NCBI RefSeq assembly: GCF_000430025.1 | Contig: NZ_AUCZ01000003.1 | Span: 1 to 64,000 of the forward strand | Direction: 5' to 3' | DNA from: Flavobacterium suncheonense GH29-5 = DSM 17707 | Lineage (GTDB): Bacteria > Bacteroidota > Bacteroidia > Flavobacteriales > Flavobacteriaceae | DNA length: 64,000 nucleotides | In this document: positions 23,361 through 32,786 of the stretch, one piece after another | Layout: each line of letters begins with the position of its first letter | Numbering within the stretch: the stretch's first letter is position 1 | The notes under the pieces: generated by a model | What the model saw: only the letters and a program-made list of their open reading frames with translations | Told to the model about the DNA's origin: nothing | Database searches by the model: none | Translations under genes and position numbers: made by a program

Positions 23361-25313
23361 TTAAAAAAGTATGTTCACACCTATCCTGAAGTTTCGGCCA
23401 CGCGTACTGTAACCCACGGTTTCCACAAAATCTTCATTAAAAAGATTGGTCGCCGAACCGAAAACCGTCATTCTGTTTTTAAGCAATTCGTGTTTTACGG
23501 TAAAGTTGACCAATTGATAGTCTTTTAATAAAACCGGGACTGTTGCAAAAGTACCGCCGTCAAAAAACGCATCGTTTCGTTCTCCTATATATTGATAGGT
23601 CAGCCCCAAAAACAAACGGCTGGTGGCCTGAAAATCGAGATTTGCATTTCCTTTGTGCTTCGGAATTAAACGGCTTAACACGCTTTCAGTTTGGGTAAAC
23701 GTATAATTCGCGCCTAATTTAAGTTTGTCGGTCACGGCATAAGTCACGGCGGTTTCCACTCCTTTTGTATTGTATTTCCCGTCGACGTTTACGTAATAAG
23801 ACTGCCAGGTGGTGGTATCCGTATAAAATCCGATGGTGTTTTTCTCTTCCCGGTGGAAACCAACGACGTTTACATTTAATTTTTGGTTCAGCAAAGCCGT
23901 TTCAAAACCGACTTCGGCTGTAGCATTTTCTTCCGGTGTTAAATTCAAATTTCCATAAGGCGAATACAACTGATACAAACTTGGCGTGATATAAGCCGTA
24001 CTGTACGAAGCCAGAACTTTCAGCGGCAATCCTGAAAAATTATACGACGGGTTAATATTATAAACGACATGATTACCATAAACACTGTGTACGTTCAATC
24101 GTGCGCCGGCATTCACATTCAACCCAAAATCGGACGTATAAACCGCCGTTACATAAGGGTCGATGATGTTGAAATTCGCGGTTTCCTTCATAATAACATC
24201 GTACGGCGTTTGCGAATTCATTTCGTGAAACTGGAACTGACCTCCGCCCACAACAAACAATTGAGAAAGAATCTGGTATTTGTTAAATGCATCAACGCTT
24301 ACACTTTTCGATTCGTAATCACTCACTTCTACTGCCGAAGTCCAGTTGTTGAAGGTATTGTAATCTCGCTGAATCGTGTTAAAAGCCGAATTGATTACAA
24401 ATTCCCCTTTATTGTATTTGTATTTGGGTGAAAAACCGAAGCGGAACTGCTCGGAGATACTCACGTTTTCGGTGGCATCGGGACTGGAAAAATTATCAAA
24501 AGTACCGTCAAAATCGTTCTTCATCCGGTCGTAATTGGCAAAGAAATCCAATGCCAGTTTTTTAGTCGGTGTAAAACCTAACTTTACCAAAGCATTCACC
24601 CTTGAAAAACGATCGTCTTCATAAGTTTCCGATTGCGGCATGGCAGCTTCGGAAATTCCTTTGGTTTCTGTACTGTTCAAGCTGGCATAATAGTTGAATT
24701 TTTCAAAAGTTCCGTTTACCGAAAAGCCCTGATTGAACTCCTGAGGATTGTATTTCACCTGTTGCGCCGTCATTTGCGTACCCATACTCATATAGGCATT
24801 CCCTGCAATTTGCCTGTTTGCAGCTTTTTTCAGAATGATGTTCACCACTCCGGCCGCCGCACCGGAACCGTACAACGTACTGGAAGCGCCTTTCAGAATT
24901 TCAATCCGTTCAATCTGATCTACTGAAAGCAATCGCAAATCGTACTCCAGATTGATTCCGGAAGCATTCACCTGAGGAATTCCGTCAATCATAACCAGGG
25001 TTTGTCCGTTACGGCCACCCCGCATGTAATAGCCTAAATTTTTACCGGTACCGCTTTCGTTACCGTTAACCACAACGCCGGCCACACTGCTCAAGACCGT
25101 TGCAACCGACTGCCCGGATTTTTTTTCCAGGTCTTCTTTCGTAATGACGGTAATAACTTTTCCGGATTTCTCTTTCGACAAAGCAAATTTTGAATCGGAA
25201 ATCACCACTTCTTCCAATTGCTTTACTTTCGCAATGCTGTCATTTTCCTGTGCTACGGCGCCTAAAGCCCACAATAAGGCCAACGCACCAAAGCGAACAC
25301 ATCTTCTGTTCAT
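23361..25313 (-). CDS. btuB: TonB-dependent receptor, cobalamin (BtuB-type)
   Basis: This 650-residue outer-membrane protein has a signal peptide (about 1-21, ending GAVAQ) and an N-terminal plug domain with VITKEDLEKKSGQSVATVLS and ERIEILKGASSTLYGSGAAAG. A 22-strand barrel follows, ending in a C-terminal aromatic strand (RNFRIGVNILF). The substrate is taken from context: a cobalamin riboswitch precedes it, and a btuF-btuC-btuD operon runs divergently. No SusD partner is present, as expected for small vitamin substrates. Confidence 0.93.
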   Translation of the reverse strand: MNRRCVRFGALALLWALGAVAQENDSIAKVKQLEEVVISDSKFALSKEKSGKVITVITKEDLEKKSGQSVATVLSSVAGVVVNGNESGTGKNLGYYMRGGRNGQTLVMIDGIPQVNASGINLEYDLRLLSVDQIERIEILKGASSTLYGSGAAAGVVNIILKKAANRQIAGNAYMSMGTQMTAQQVKYNPQEFNQGFSVNGTFEKFNYYASLNSTETKGISEAAMPQSETYEDDRFSRVNALVKLGFTPTKKLALDFFANYDRMKNDFDGTFDNFSSPDATENVSISEQFRFGFSPKYKYNKGEFVINSAFNTIQRDYNTFNNWTSAVEVSDYESKSVSVDAFNKYQILSQLFVVGGGQFQFHEMNSQTPYDVIMKETANFNIIDPYVTAVYTSDFGLNVNAGARLNVHSVYGNHVVYNINPSYNFSGLPLKVLASYSTAYITPSLYQLYSPYGNLNLTPEENATAEVGFETALLNQKLNVNVVGFHREEKNTIGFYTDTTTWQSYYVNVDGKYNTKGVETAVTYAVTDKLKLGANYTFTQTESVLSRLIPKHKGNANLDFQATSRLFLGLTYQYIGERNDAFFDGGTFATVPVLLKDYQLVNFTVKHELLKNRMTVFGSATNLFNEDFVETVGYSTRGRNFRIGVNILF

Positions 25314-25394
25314 TTTAGTTTAAAAAATTTTAATAATCTGGGAGAAAAGCATAGAATTTACCCATACCCAAACCTTTTTTCCCGAAAGTTTGTT

Positions 25395-25572
25395 ACTCGA
25401 TGCATTGGGCAGGTCTCCTGGCTTGCGTCCTGTTATCGACCTTCCCGTAAAAAAACAGTGGTTTGAAGAATGATAACAAGCGAAACAGCTTACAGTTGCG
25501 GGTACAGCTTAGGATTTTAACCTAATTCCCTTTTAATGCGGCCGGCAAACTACCGGCACACAACCTCAATAC
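25395..25572 (-). ncRNA. Cobalamin (AdoCbl) riboswitch upstream of btuB
   Basis: Read on the minus strand, the leader contains the hallmark elements of a B12 riboswitch in order: GCCGGTAGTTTGCCGGC hairpin, GAATTAGG...AATCCTAAGCTG, ACCCGCAACTGTAAGC, CCACTG, GGGAAGG, and the B12 box GCCAGGAGACCTGCC (25408-25422). It lies 82 nt before the btuB start and should switch off receptor synthesis when B12 is plentiful. Confidence 0.95.
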
Positions 25573-25577
25573 GGCTG

Positions 25578-25609
25578 CAAATATAAAGGCTAAGTTTGAA
25601 TTAATGCAA
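25578..25609 (-). promoter_or_regulatory. Promoter of the riboswitch-btuB transcript
   Basis: On the minus strand, TTG (25607-25609) and TATATTTG (25578-25585) are 21 nt apart, just upstream of the first riboswitch helix. Confidence 0.75.
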
Positions 25610-25662
25610 GTTTTTTTAAAGAAATAGCGGTAATCCGTCATAAAAAACTGTAGAAATAACCT

Positions 25663-25670
25663 TAACTTTG
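25663..25670 (+). promoter_or_regulatory. -7 promoter box of btuF-btuC-btuD
   Basis: TAACTTTG lies 23 nt before the btuF ATG. This transcript starts outside the riboswitch, so the ABC transporter genes are not under it. Confidence 0.6.
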
Positions 25671-25693
25671 CACTTTATTCAACAAAACACGCC

Positions 25694-26830
25694 ATGTCAA
25701 AAAAAGTTTTACTGCTGCTCATGACTTGTTTTTTTCTTTTGATTTCCTGTAAGAAAGAAAATACAAAGAGGGAAACCACACAAAAAGCTGAAAACAGCAT
25801 ACGACACGCAAAAGGTCTGGAAATTTACGATTACGAAGGCTATTCGATTGTAAAAGTGACCAATCCGTGGCCTAAAGCAGAAGGCGGTTTCACTTATATT
25901 CTGAAAAAAGAAAACGGAATCGTACCGGACAGTCTTCAGCACTTTACAACCATTTCAGTGCCCGTAAAATCGATTATTGTTACTTCCACCACCCATATCC
26001 CTTCGCTTGAAATGTTAGGCATGGAAAATACTTTGGTCGGATTTCCGGATACTGATTTGATTTCTTCTGAAAAAATACGTACTTTAATAGACGCTGGTAA
26101 AATCAAAAACCTGGGGCAAAACGAAAGCATCAACACCGAAATCGCTATCGATCTGACGCCTGAAGTTTTGGTGGGTTTCAGCATCGACAGCAACAACAAA
26201 ACGTTCAACAATCTGGAAAAAGCCGGCTTAAAAATTCTTTACAACGGCGACTGGACCGAACAAACACCTTTAGGGAAAGCGGAATGGGTTAAGTTTTTCG
26301 GAGCCCTTTACGATAAAAAACAACAGGCCGAAGCTATCTTCAAAAGCATCGAAAAAGAGTATACCGAAGCCGTTAAAATGGTTCAGAAAACCGCAAAAAG
26401 ACCAACGGCTTTAAGTGGTGGCATGTTTCAGGACACCTGGAATTTACCGCAAGGAGACAGTTGGGTGGCGCTATTTATGAAAGACGCCAATATTGATTAT
26501 CTTTGGAACGATTCCAAAGGAACCGGAAGTCTGGCATTAAGTTTTGAGCAAGTGCTGGAAAAAGCCCAAAATGCCGATTACTGGTTTGCGCCGGGCATGT
26601 TTTCAACTTTGAAGGAAATGAAAGAAACCAATTCGCATTACGCGCAATTCAAAGCGTTTCAAACCGGGAATGTTTATTCGGTTACGGTAAAAAAAGGCGC
26701 TAAAGGCGGTATTCGTTATTACGAACAGGCTTCCAACCGTCCGGATTTGGTTCTAAAAGACCTTATTAAAATTACGAATCCCGAGTTGTTGCCGGAATAT
26801 GACTTGTATTTCTTCCAAAAACTGAACTAA
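25694..26830 (+). CDS. btuF: ABC transporter substrate-binding lipoprotein (BtuF-like)
   Basis: The 378-residue product has a lipobox (LLISC, Cys19) and a periplasmic-binding fold of the cobalamin/siderophore type. Characteristic parts are VTSTTHIPSLEMLG and a later ALSGGMFQDTWNLPQGDSWVA segment. It should capture B12 after entry through the divergent TonB receptor and pass it to BtuCD. Its stop is followed after one base by the btuC start. The family also contains iron-siderophore binders; the riboswitch nearby favours B12. Confidence 0.85.
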   Translation: MSKKVLLLLMTCFFLLISCKKENTKRETTQKAENSIRHAKGLEIYDYEGYSIVKVTNPWPKAEGGFTYILKKENGIVPDSLQHFTTISVPVKSIIVTSTTHIPSLEMLGMENTLVGFPDTDLISSEKIRTLIDAGKIKNLGQNESINTEIAIDLTPEVLVGFSIDSNNKTFNNLEKAGLKILYNGDWTEQTPLGKAEWVKFFGALYDKKQQAEAIFKSIEKEYTEAVKMVQKTAKRPTALSGGMFQDTWNLPQGDSWVALFMKDANIDYLWNDSKGTGSLALSFEQVLEKAQNADYWFAPGMFSTLKEMKETNSHYAQFKAFQTGNVYSVTVKKGAKGGIRYYEQASNRPDLVLKDLIKITNPELLPEYDLYFFQKLN

Positions 26831-26831
26831 T

Positions 26832-27863
26832 TTGCCGAATTCCAAACGAAATACCGCTTTGTTTGTATCACTTTTTGTGGTGACTGTATGTTTGTTTTTC
26901 TGCAACATCAGTTTCGGTTCGGTACACATTCCTTTTAAGGACGTTTTTAATGCCTTAACTGGAAATGACGTAAGCAAACAGGCCTGGGAATACATCATCC
27001 TCAACTATCGTTTGCCGAAAGCCCTAACCGCCATTTTAGCCGGAATGGGTTTATCTGTCAGTGGTTTGCTGATGCAGACGTTGTTCCGGAATCCGCTGGC
27101 CGGGCCTTATGTTTTGGGTTTGAGTTCGGGAGCGAGTCTGGGCGTTGCTTTTGTGATCTTGGGCGCTTCGTTTATGCCTACTTTTTTAAGTGCTGTTTTA
27201 CTATCTTCCTACGGTGTGGTTCTGGCCTCAACTTTAGGCAGTTTTCTGGTTTTACTTTTGGTTTTGATTGTTTCCCAGAAACTGCGCGATACGATGGCGA
27301 TTCTTATTGTCGGTTTGATGTTCGGTAGTTTTACCAGCGCCATTGTAGGTGTTTTGACGTATTTCAGCACGGCGGAACAATTACAGAAATTCACATTTTG
27401 GTCGTTAGGAAGTCTAGGAAATCTGTCCTGGCCTTCCCTTGTCATTTTAACCGCAACGGTTGCCTTTGGAATCCTGATGAGCCTTTTCAGCATTAAATCG
27501 TTGAATGCTTTGCTGCTCGGGGAAAATTACGCCCGTAGCCTGGGTTTGAACTTTCAGAAAGCCCGCTTGCTTATTATTTTCGCCACCAGCCTCTTAGCCG
27601 GAAGTATTACCGCGTTTGCCGGCCCGATTGCGTTTGTCGGACTGGCTGTTCCCCATATGGCAAAACTGTTGTTTCAAACCAGCAACCACTGGATTTTGTT
27701 CTGGAGTACCTTGCTGATTGGCTCGGGTATCATGTTGCTTTGCGATGTGCTTTCCCAAATGCCGGGAACGGAAATTACGCTGCCCATCAACGCGATAACC
27801 TCGATTATTGGGGCGCCCGTTGTAATTTGGCTTCTGGTTCGGAAAAAAAGAATGATGAATTAA
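26832..27863 (+). CDS. btuC: FecCD-family ABC permease (BtuC-like), TTG start
   Basis: The 343-residue inner-membrane permease has about nine or ten helices and the family segments RLPKALTAILAGMGLSVSG and FRNPLAGPYVLGLSSGASLG. Near the end is the coupling region GPIAFVGLAVPHMAKLL. The frame begins at a TTG (26832) one base after btuF; no ATG occurs before the first membrane helix, so TTG is likely the true start. It works with BtuF and BtuD for vitamin uptake. Confidence 0.88.
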   Translation: MPNSKRNTALFVSLFVVTVCLFFCNISFGSVHIPFKDVFNALTGNDVSKQAWEYIILNYRLPKALTAILAGMGLSVSGLLMQTLFRNPLAGPYVLGLSSGASLGVAFVILGASFMPTFLSAVLLSSYGVVLASTLGSFLVLLLVLIVSQKLRDTMAILIVGLMFGSFTSAIVGVLTYFSTAEQLQKFTFWSLGSLGNLSWPSLVILTATVAFGILMSLFSIKSLNALLLGENYARSLGLNFQKARLLIIFATSLLAGSITAFAGPIAFVGLAVPHMAKLLFQTSNHWILFWSTLLIGSGIMLLCDVLSQMPGTEITLPINAITSIIGAPVVIWLLVRKKRMMN

Positions 27864-27869
27864 GTAACG

Positions 27870-28649
27870 ATGAGCAAACCGATTCTCCATACCCGCAATT
27901 TAAGCATTGGCTATACTGTCCGACAGGAGAAAATCCGCATTGCCGAAAATTTGAATCTGACCTTTTCACAAGGAACGCTGATCACTTTAATTGGTGCAAA
28001 CGGCATCGGAAAATCGACCTTGCTTCGAACATTAACCAGAATACAAAAGCCTTTGACCGGTGAGGTTTTCTTAAACGACCGCAATCTGAATTCCTATTCC
28101 GCTTTGGAATTGGCGCAAAACCTGAGCATCGTTTTAACCGAACAATTACCGCCGAGCAACCTGACCGTTTTCGAATTGGTCGCTTTAGGCCGCCAGCCCT
28201 ACACTAATTGGATCGGAACCCTAACCGATAACGATATCCAAAGTATTCATCAGGCTATGGAACTCACGCAGGTACAAGCTTTTGCTTCTAAAAAACATTA
28301 TGAAATCAGTGACGGACAACTGCAAAAAGTACTTATTGCCAGAGCGTTGGCCCAAGACACGCCGCTAATCATCCTCGACGAACCTACCACGCATTTGGAT
28401 TTAGTACACAAAGTAAAACTTTTCAAATTGCTGAAAAAACTGGCGTCTGAAACCCAAAAATGCATTTTGTTTTCTACTCACGACATTGATTTAGCCATTC
28501 AGCTGAGCGATGAAATGATTGTCATGACCGCTGAAAAAGTAGTGCAAAACCAACCTTGCAGCCTGATTTCAGACGGAACGCTCAATGCGCTGTTCCAAGA
28601 CGAATCCATTCGTTTTGACCCTGAAAAAGGAAAATTCATAATCGGTTAA
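27870..28649 (+). CDS. btuD: ABC transporter ATP-binding protein (BtuD-like)
   Basis: A 259-residue ABC ATPase with Walker A GANGIGKST (42-50), Walker B LIILDEPTTHLDL and an H-loop (FSTHD). The signature motif reads ISDGQ instead of LSGGQ, a tolerated variant in this branch. It lies 6 nt after btuC and completes the transporter. No terminator is obvious after it. Confidence 0.9.
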   Translation: MSKPILHTRNLSIGYTVRQEKIRIAENLNLTFSQGTLITLIGANGIGKSTLLRTLTRIQKPLTGEVFLNDRNLNSYSALELAQNLSIVLTEQLPPSNLTVFELVALGRQPYTNWIGTLTDNDIQSIHQAMELTQVQAFASKKHYEISDGQLQKVLIARALAQDTPLIILDEPTTHLDLVHKVKLFKLLKKLASETQKCILFSTHDIDLAIQLSDEMIVMTAEKVVQNQPCSLISDGTLNALFQDESIRFDPEKGKFIIG

Positions 28650-28701
28650 GCGTCCTATTTTAGGAACATTTCGTAACTTTAAACTTTCAAAAAATAAGGT
28701 T

Positions 28702-29475
28702 ATGAAATCACACTATTTTTTCTCCCTATTGATTAGTTTTCTATCGATTATGACGGTACAATCCCAATTAAAAGCAGTTACCTACCATGACGGTAATCAG
28801 CAACTGGAAGGCTTTTCCGGAAAACCGGTTAAAGCAAATGCCAAAAAAGCCGGCGTGCTGATTCTGCCTGCCTGGATGGGTGTGGATGCTCATTCCAAAG
28901 AAAGCGCCACAGCACTTTCAAAATTAGGCTATTACACCTTTGTAGCCGATATTTACGGCATCGACAAAAGACCAACCAACCCACAGGAAGCCGGAAAAAT
29001 CGCCGGGCATTTCAAAACCAATTATAAAGAATATCAGCACCGCATCCAACTCGCACTGGAACAATTGATTAAATCCGGAGCCAATCCGAAGGAAATTGCG
29101 GTAATCGGTTATTGTTTCGGCGGAAGTGGTGCTTTGGAAGCCGCCCGGGCCAACATGCCAGTTAAAGGCGTGGTTTCTTTTCACGGCGGATTGGGGAAAG
29201 ATACCGCAAGACCAACCGAAACCATTCACCCAAAAGTTTTAGTACTACACGGAGCCGACGACTTCTACGTTCCGGAAGCCGAAATCAAAGCGTTTCAGGA
29301 CGAAATGCGGGCTGCAAAAGCCGATTGGCAAATGGTGTATTATGCCGATGCGGTGCATGCGTTTACCCATAAAGATGCAGGCAGCGACAAATCCAAAGGA
29401 ACAGCCTACAATGAAAAAGCCGATAAACGTTCCTGGCTTGCCATGCTGGATTTTTTCAATGAAATTTTCAAGTAA
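28702..29475 (+). CDS. Exported dienelactone hydrolase-family protein
   Basis: The 257-residue alpha/beta hydrolase has a signal peptide (about 1-21, FLSIMTVQS). The DLH nucleophile is in GYCFGGSGAL (Cys138), and the acid and histidine are in HGADDFYVP and DAVHAFTH. Cytoplasmic members open dienelactone rings; exported ones are mostly uncharacterised, so the substrate is unknown. It follows the btu genes but has its own spacer with TAACTTTA, a near-match to a -7 box. Confidence 0.85.
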   Translation: MKSHYFFSLLISFLSIMTVQSQLKAVTYHDGNQQLEGFSGKPVKANAKKAGVLILPAWMGVDAHSKESATALSKLGYYTFVADIYGIDKRPTNPQEAGKIAGHFKTNYKEYQHRIQLALEQLIKSGANPKEIAVIGYCFGGSGALEAARANMPVKGVVSFHGGLGKDTARPTETIHPKVLVLHGADDFYVPEAEIKAFQDEMRAAKADWQMVYYADAVHAFTHKDAGSDKSKGTAYNEKADKRSWLAMLDFFNEIFK

Positions 29476-29568
29476 GCAATTGCTTCTGTTCAGAATTGTT
29501 TAGGAATCTACATGCTTCGGTTAAAGAACTGCTGAGACTGAATACTGTCAAAAGCATGTCCGTTTTAA

Positions 29569-30537
29569 TCACAGGAAATAAGGGAATTTCCGGTTGATTT
29601 TTTCAAGAAAATACCAGACCACAACCGACAACAAACAGATTATGAAATACTTACAAACAATCATACCTAAAGTTTTTTGCGGCAAAAATTCCGTAACCAA
29701 CCGAATCATGTACGGATGGCACAGGTAAATTCCCAAAGACAAGGTTCCTGGAATCGTCCATTTTAAAATCAGCTTGGCTGTAACGGCCCAATGCAGCAAC
29801 AACATACTGATAGGTAAAAGCGAAACAAAAAAATCCAGTGCGCCCAGTTTCAGTGTATAATACAGGTAGGATTCCAGCAACAACGCTGTAATACTCAATC
29901 CTAAAATCCATTGAAAATACTTCGGGGAAAATTTCCAATAGTCATATAGCGAACCCAACAGTAAAAAAGGGAACGCGAAAAAAACTGCATTACGCGTAGT
30001 TCCGAGGCCTTCATAAATATTGACAAAAAAAGGCAACTCCTTAAAAATATGGAGCTTATAACTTAGCTGAAACAAATAACCGGCAGCAAACAAACCTAAA
30101 ATTACCGCCCATTTTGTTATAAGCTTCCACTTTCGGGTAAAATGCAACAAGACAACGCCCAAAACACTCGCAAGCAGATACCACAAATGCCAATAGCCGT
30201 ACACCAACTTGTAAATCAATGTTTTGGTTGTAAACCATTTGATGTGATAATGATACAGCAAATCGGGAAGATAAAGCAACTGCCAAACAACATACAACAG
30301 CAAAATCCGCTTGCAGTATTTTTTGAGATAACTGACATCGTCCAGCTTATTCCGCAGTAAATAGCCGGATATGATAAAAAAAGTCGGAACGGCAATCCGG
30401 GTGATTCCGCTGGCAATTTCATACGAAATCAAACCGGAAATTCCTTTCATTTTGGAAACCGGAAAAATGTGCAGCGCCACCACCAGCAAGGCCAGTACTA
30501 ATTTTAAGAGGTCCAGCGACGCGCTTCGGTTCTTCAT
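29569..30537 (-). CDS. Membrane acyltransferase (acyltransferase 3 family)
   Basis: The 322-residue integral membrane protein has about ten hydrophobic helices. It starts with the family pattern SLDLLKLVLALLVVALHIFP, including the conserved catalytic-type histidine (residue 23), and has an IRIAVPTFF-like segment (GITRIAVPTFFIISGYLL). Relatives O-acetylate polysaccharides, LPS or peptidoglycan. The target is unknown. It lies 14 nt after the pseudouridine synthase gene and may be co-transcribed. Confidence 0.85.
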   Translation of the reverse strand: MKNRSASLDLLKLVLALLVVALHIFPVSKMKGISGLISYEIASGITRIAVPTFFIISGYLLRNKLDDVSYLKKYCKRILLLYVVWQLLYLPDLLYHYHIKWFTTKTLIYKLVYGYWHLWYLLASVLGVVLLHFTRKWKLITKWAVILGLFAAGYLFQLSYKLHIFKELPFFVNIYEGLGTTRNAVFFAFPFLLLGSLYDYWKFSPKYFQWILGLSITALLLESYLYYTLKLGALDFFVSLLPISMLLLHWAVTAKLILKWTIPGTLSLGIYLCHPYMIRLVTEFLPQKTLGMIVCKYFIICLLSVVVWYFLEKINRKFPYFL

Positions 30538-30551
30538 GAAGTGATTTTTTA

Positions 30552-31118
30552 CTAAAGTAAGAAATTTTCAACTTGGACAACTTCTCCGGCTTTTAAATTC
30601 TGCAGTGTAATGCCACCGACTCTTACCCGCACCAACCGCAAAGTCGGGAAACCAACGGCAGCTGTCATTTTCCGCACTTGTCTGAACTTTCCTTCCGTAA
30701 GCGTTACCGACAGCCAACTGGTAGGTCCGTGGCGTTCATCCCGAATGCGACGACCGGTTCCGATATAATCCGGCAAATCACTAATAATGCTTGCTTCACA
30801 CGGTTTTGTAGTGTATCGAATGCCTTTAAAACCGATTTCAACCCCTTTTTTTAACTGCTCAATGGCCGCTTGCGTAACGAGGCCGTCCACTTGGGCATAA
30901 TACTCTTTTTCGACGGTTTTGCTTCTGACGTTTTCGCTTTCCATGCCGTCTGTCGTGAGGAGCAGCAAACCCTCGGAATCTTCATCCAAACGGCCGATAG
31001 CCATGGTTCCTTCGGGGAAATCATACAATTCTCCCAACAGCTTTTTAAACCGTTTTTTCTCGTAAACAAACTGACTCAGATAACCGTGGGGTTTGTGCAG
31101 AAGGAAATGATGGTGCAT
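30552..31118 (-). CDS. rluE: 23S rRNA pseudouridine synthase (RluE-like)
   Basis: The 188-residue product has the RsuA/RluE-type motif AIGRLDEDSEGLLLLT with catalytic Asp45. It lacks an N-terminal S4 domain, as RluE does. RluE makes pseudouridine 2457 in 23S rRNA of E. coli; the short length and TTKPCEAS segment fit that subgroup. Start at MHHHFLLHKPHGY. Confidence 0.88.
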   Translation of the reverse strand: MHHHFLLHKPHGYLSQFVYEKKRFKKLLGELYDFPEGTMAIGRLDEDSEGLLLLTTDGMESENVRSKTVEKEYYAQVDGLVTQAAIEQLKKGVEIGFKGIRYTTKPCEASIISDLPDYIGTGRRIRDERHGPTSWLSVTLTEGKFRQVRKMTAAVGFPTLRLVRVRVGGITLQNLKAGEVVQVENFLL

Positions 31119-31279
31119 CGTTTAATTTTTGGTAAAAATACGGTTTCCGGAGCACAATTCTGTTCAAATCGTTAAATGTCTTTCATCTTAAAAAACGGTC
31201 ATTTAAAGACCGGCTAAATATTCTTACGAAAAAGAATTGTAAATTTACACTTCCTTTTCAAACTGTAAATCAGACAATT

Positions 31280-31705
31280 ATGCCAACAACCGAAAAAACA
31301 ACCATCACGGTGGCAGCTACCGTAAACGCTCCTGTTGAAAAAGTCTGGCAATTCTGGACAACGCCGCAACACATTACCCAATGGAACAACGCTTCAGAAG
31401 ACTGGCACACGCCCAAAGCCGCAAACGATTTAAGGCCAGGCGGAACCTTCAACTACCGCATGGAAGCCAAGGACAACAGTTTTGGTTTCGATTTTGAAGG
31501 CCGTTATACCGAGGTAAAAACCAACGAACTAATCGAATACGTTATTGCTGACGGACGAAAAGTCCAGATTCTCTTTGAAGCTTTGGACGATGAAACCCAC
31601 ATCACCGAAACCTTTGAAGCCGAAGAAGTGCATCCGGTTGAACTGCAACAGGACGGCTGGCAGGCTATTCTCAACAATTTTAAACGCTATACCGAAACGC
31701 ATTAA
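31280..31705 (+). CDS. SRPBCC / AHSA1-family protein
   Basis: A 141-residue START-like fold of the Aha1 C-terminal-like family: VAATVNAPVEKVWQFWTTPQ at the start, then LRPGGTFNYRME, ending with a helix GWQAILNNFKRYTE. These small cytoplasmic proteins bind hydrophobic ligands, and their function is mostly unknown. It is followed 9 nt later by a VOC-family gene, a common pairing. A hairpin, CGGTC/GACCG, lies about 80 nt upstream. Confidence 0.87.
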   Translation: MPTTEKTTITVAATVNAPVEKVWQFWTTPQHITQWNNASEDWHTPKAANDLRPGGTFNYRMEAKDNSFGFDFEGRYTEVKTNELIEYVIADGRKVQILFEALDDETHITETFEAEEVHPVELQQDGWQAILNNFKRYTETH

Positions 31706-31714
31706 TTACAGCTT

Positions 31715-32122
31715 ATGAAATCGCAAATTTTTATCAATCTGCCGGTAAAAGACCTACAAAAGGCGATGGCATTTTATACCGCAATCGGGTTTACCAACAA
31801 TCCGGGTTTTACCGATGAAACCGCAGCCTGTATGGTGTTTAGCGAAGAAATCTTTGTCATGTTGCTGACACACGACCGTTTTAAGAGTTTCATTGCAAAA
31901 GAAATGGGTGATACCACGAAAACGACTTCCGTGATTAATTCCCTGTCGATGGAAAGTGTGGCGAAGATGAACGAAACCGCAGACAACGCCCTGAAAGCCG
32001 GCGGAACCGAACCCACCGAACCCAAAGATTACGGTTTCATGCAGCAACGCAGTTTTGAAGATTTGGACGGTAATTTCTGGGAAGTTTTTTATATGGACAT
32101 GAGTAAATTACCGCAACAATAA
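31715..32122 (+). CDS. VOC-family (glyoxalase-like) protein
   Basis: A 135-residue vicinal-oxygen-chelate fold with the paired beta-alpha-beta-beta-beta modules: INLPVKDLQKAMAFYTAIGF at the start and RSFEDLDGNFWEVFYMD at the end, where the glutamate could bind metal. Substrate unknown. It follows the SRPBCC gene by 9 nt and ends at a bidirectional terminator. Confidence 0.87.
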   Translation: MKSQIFINLPVKDLQKAMAFYTAIGFTNNPGFTDETAACMVFSEEIFVMLLTHDRFKSFIAKEMGDTTKTTSVINSLSMESVAKMNETADNALKAGGTEPTEPKDYGFMQQRSFEDLDGNFWEVFYMDMSKLPQQ

Positions 32123-32128
32123 ATGCAT

Positions 32129-32168
32129 AAAAAAACGCCTCACTGAAAATTCTGCGAGGCGTTTTTTT
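32129..32168. terminator. Bidirectional terminator between VOC and META genes
   Basis: AAAACGCCTC pairs with GAGGCGTTTT, flanked by A and T runs. Confidence 0.85.
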
Positions 32169-32598
32169 ATTCTTTTGTTACTTTTTTGAAGCGCATCATC
32201 GGTACTTCGTTGAGTGACAAATTAAGTTTTCCGTCTTTATCGATGCTGATTTTGTTTACTTTTTTCATCATGGCTAAAAAAGCCTGTTCGCCTCCGCCCT
32301 CGCAATACCGCATGGTCATGGCGCCCGGTTCGCCAATGGTTATCGAATTGCCGTCTAATTTATACGAAGCCCGATACCCGTTACATCCTGTCGAACCATG
32401 TACAATTTTATCGGCTTCCATGAAATGCAGCTCTGGTTTTTTATCGGGAAACAGCCCTTCAAAAGCGATTCGGGTTCCGGAAATGTATTCCAGTTCCCAG
32501 GTGTTGGCATAGATTTCTTTTGAAGAATCTGTTTTTACGGCCGAACAACTGTTCAGCAAAGCAACCATAAAGATTGCGAGTATGGCTATTTTTTTCAT
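32167..32598 (-). CDS. META-domain lipoprotein
   Basis: The 143-residue product starts MKKIAILAIFMVALLNSCSA, with lipobox Cys18. It carries a META/HslJ-like domain (WELEYISGTRIAFEG...GSTGCNGYRASYKLDGNSI...TMRYCEGG). HslJ-type proteins are envelope proteins linked to stress or novobiocin resistance in E. coli. The start at 32598 is preferred over 32637, which lies within 5 nt of the -7 box TAACTTTG (32625-32632). Confidence 0.87.
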   Translation of the reverse strand: MKKIAILAIFMVALLNSCSAVKTDSSKEIYANTWELEYISGTRIAFEGLFPDKKPELHFMEADKIVHGSTGCNGYRASYKLDGNSITIGEPGAMTMRYCEGGGEQAFLAMMKKVNKISIDKDGKLNLSLNEVPMMRFKKVTKE

Positions 32599-32624
32599 AT
32601 ACTGAAATTTTAATGATTCCTGTT

Positions 32625-32653
32625 CAAAGTTACGCAAATCTGAAATTTCCCAA
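32625..32653 (-). promoter_or_regulatory. Promoter of the META lipoprotein gene
   Basis: On the minus strand TTG (32651-32653), 18 nt, then TAACTTTG (32625-32632). It supports the ATG at 32598. Confidence 0.6.
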
Positions 32654-32786
32654 TGTATGCCACTGGCTGTTTTTCTCCTGCCTTACACGCGAAAAACATT
32701 TCAAAAAAAGAACTTTCAAAAACTGCGCCAGAAACTGTTTTTCATTTTTTTTGCTACATTTACTGCTTAGATTAAATAATCAAACC

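Noticed and set aside
32574..32786. N-terminal extension of rmuC
   Set aside because: It runs through the divergent promoter of the META gene and encodes nothing like RmuC; the membrane anchor at 32787 is the natural start.
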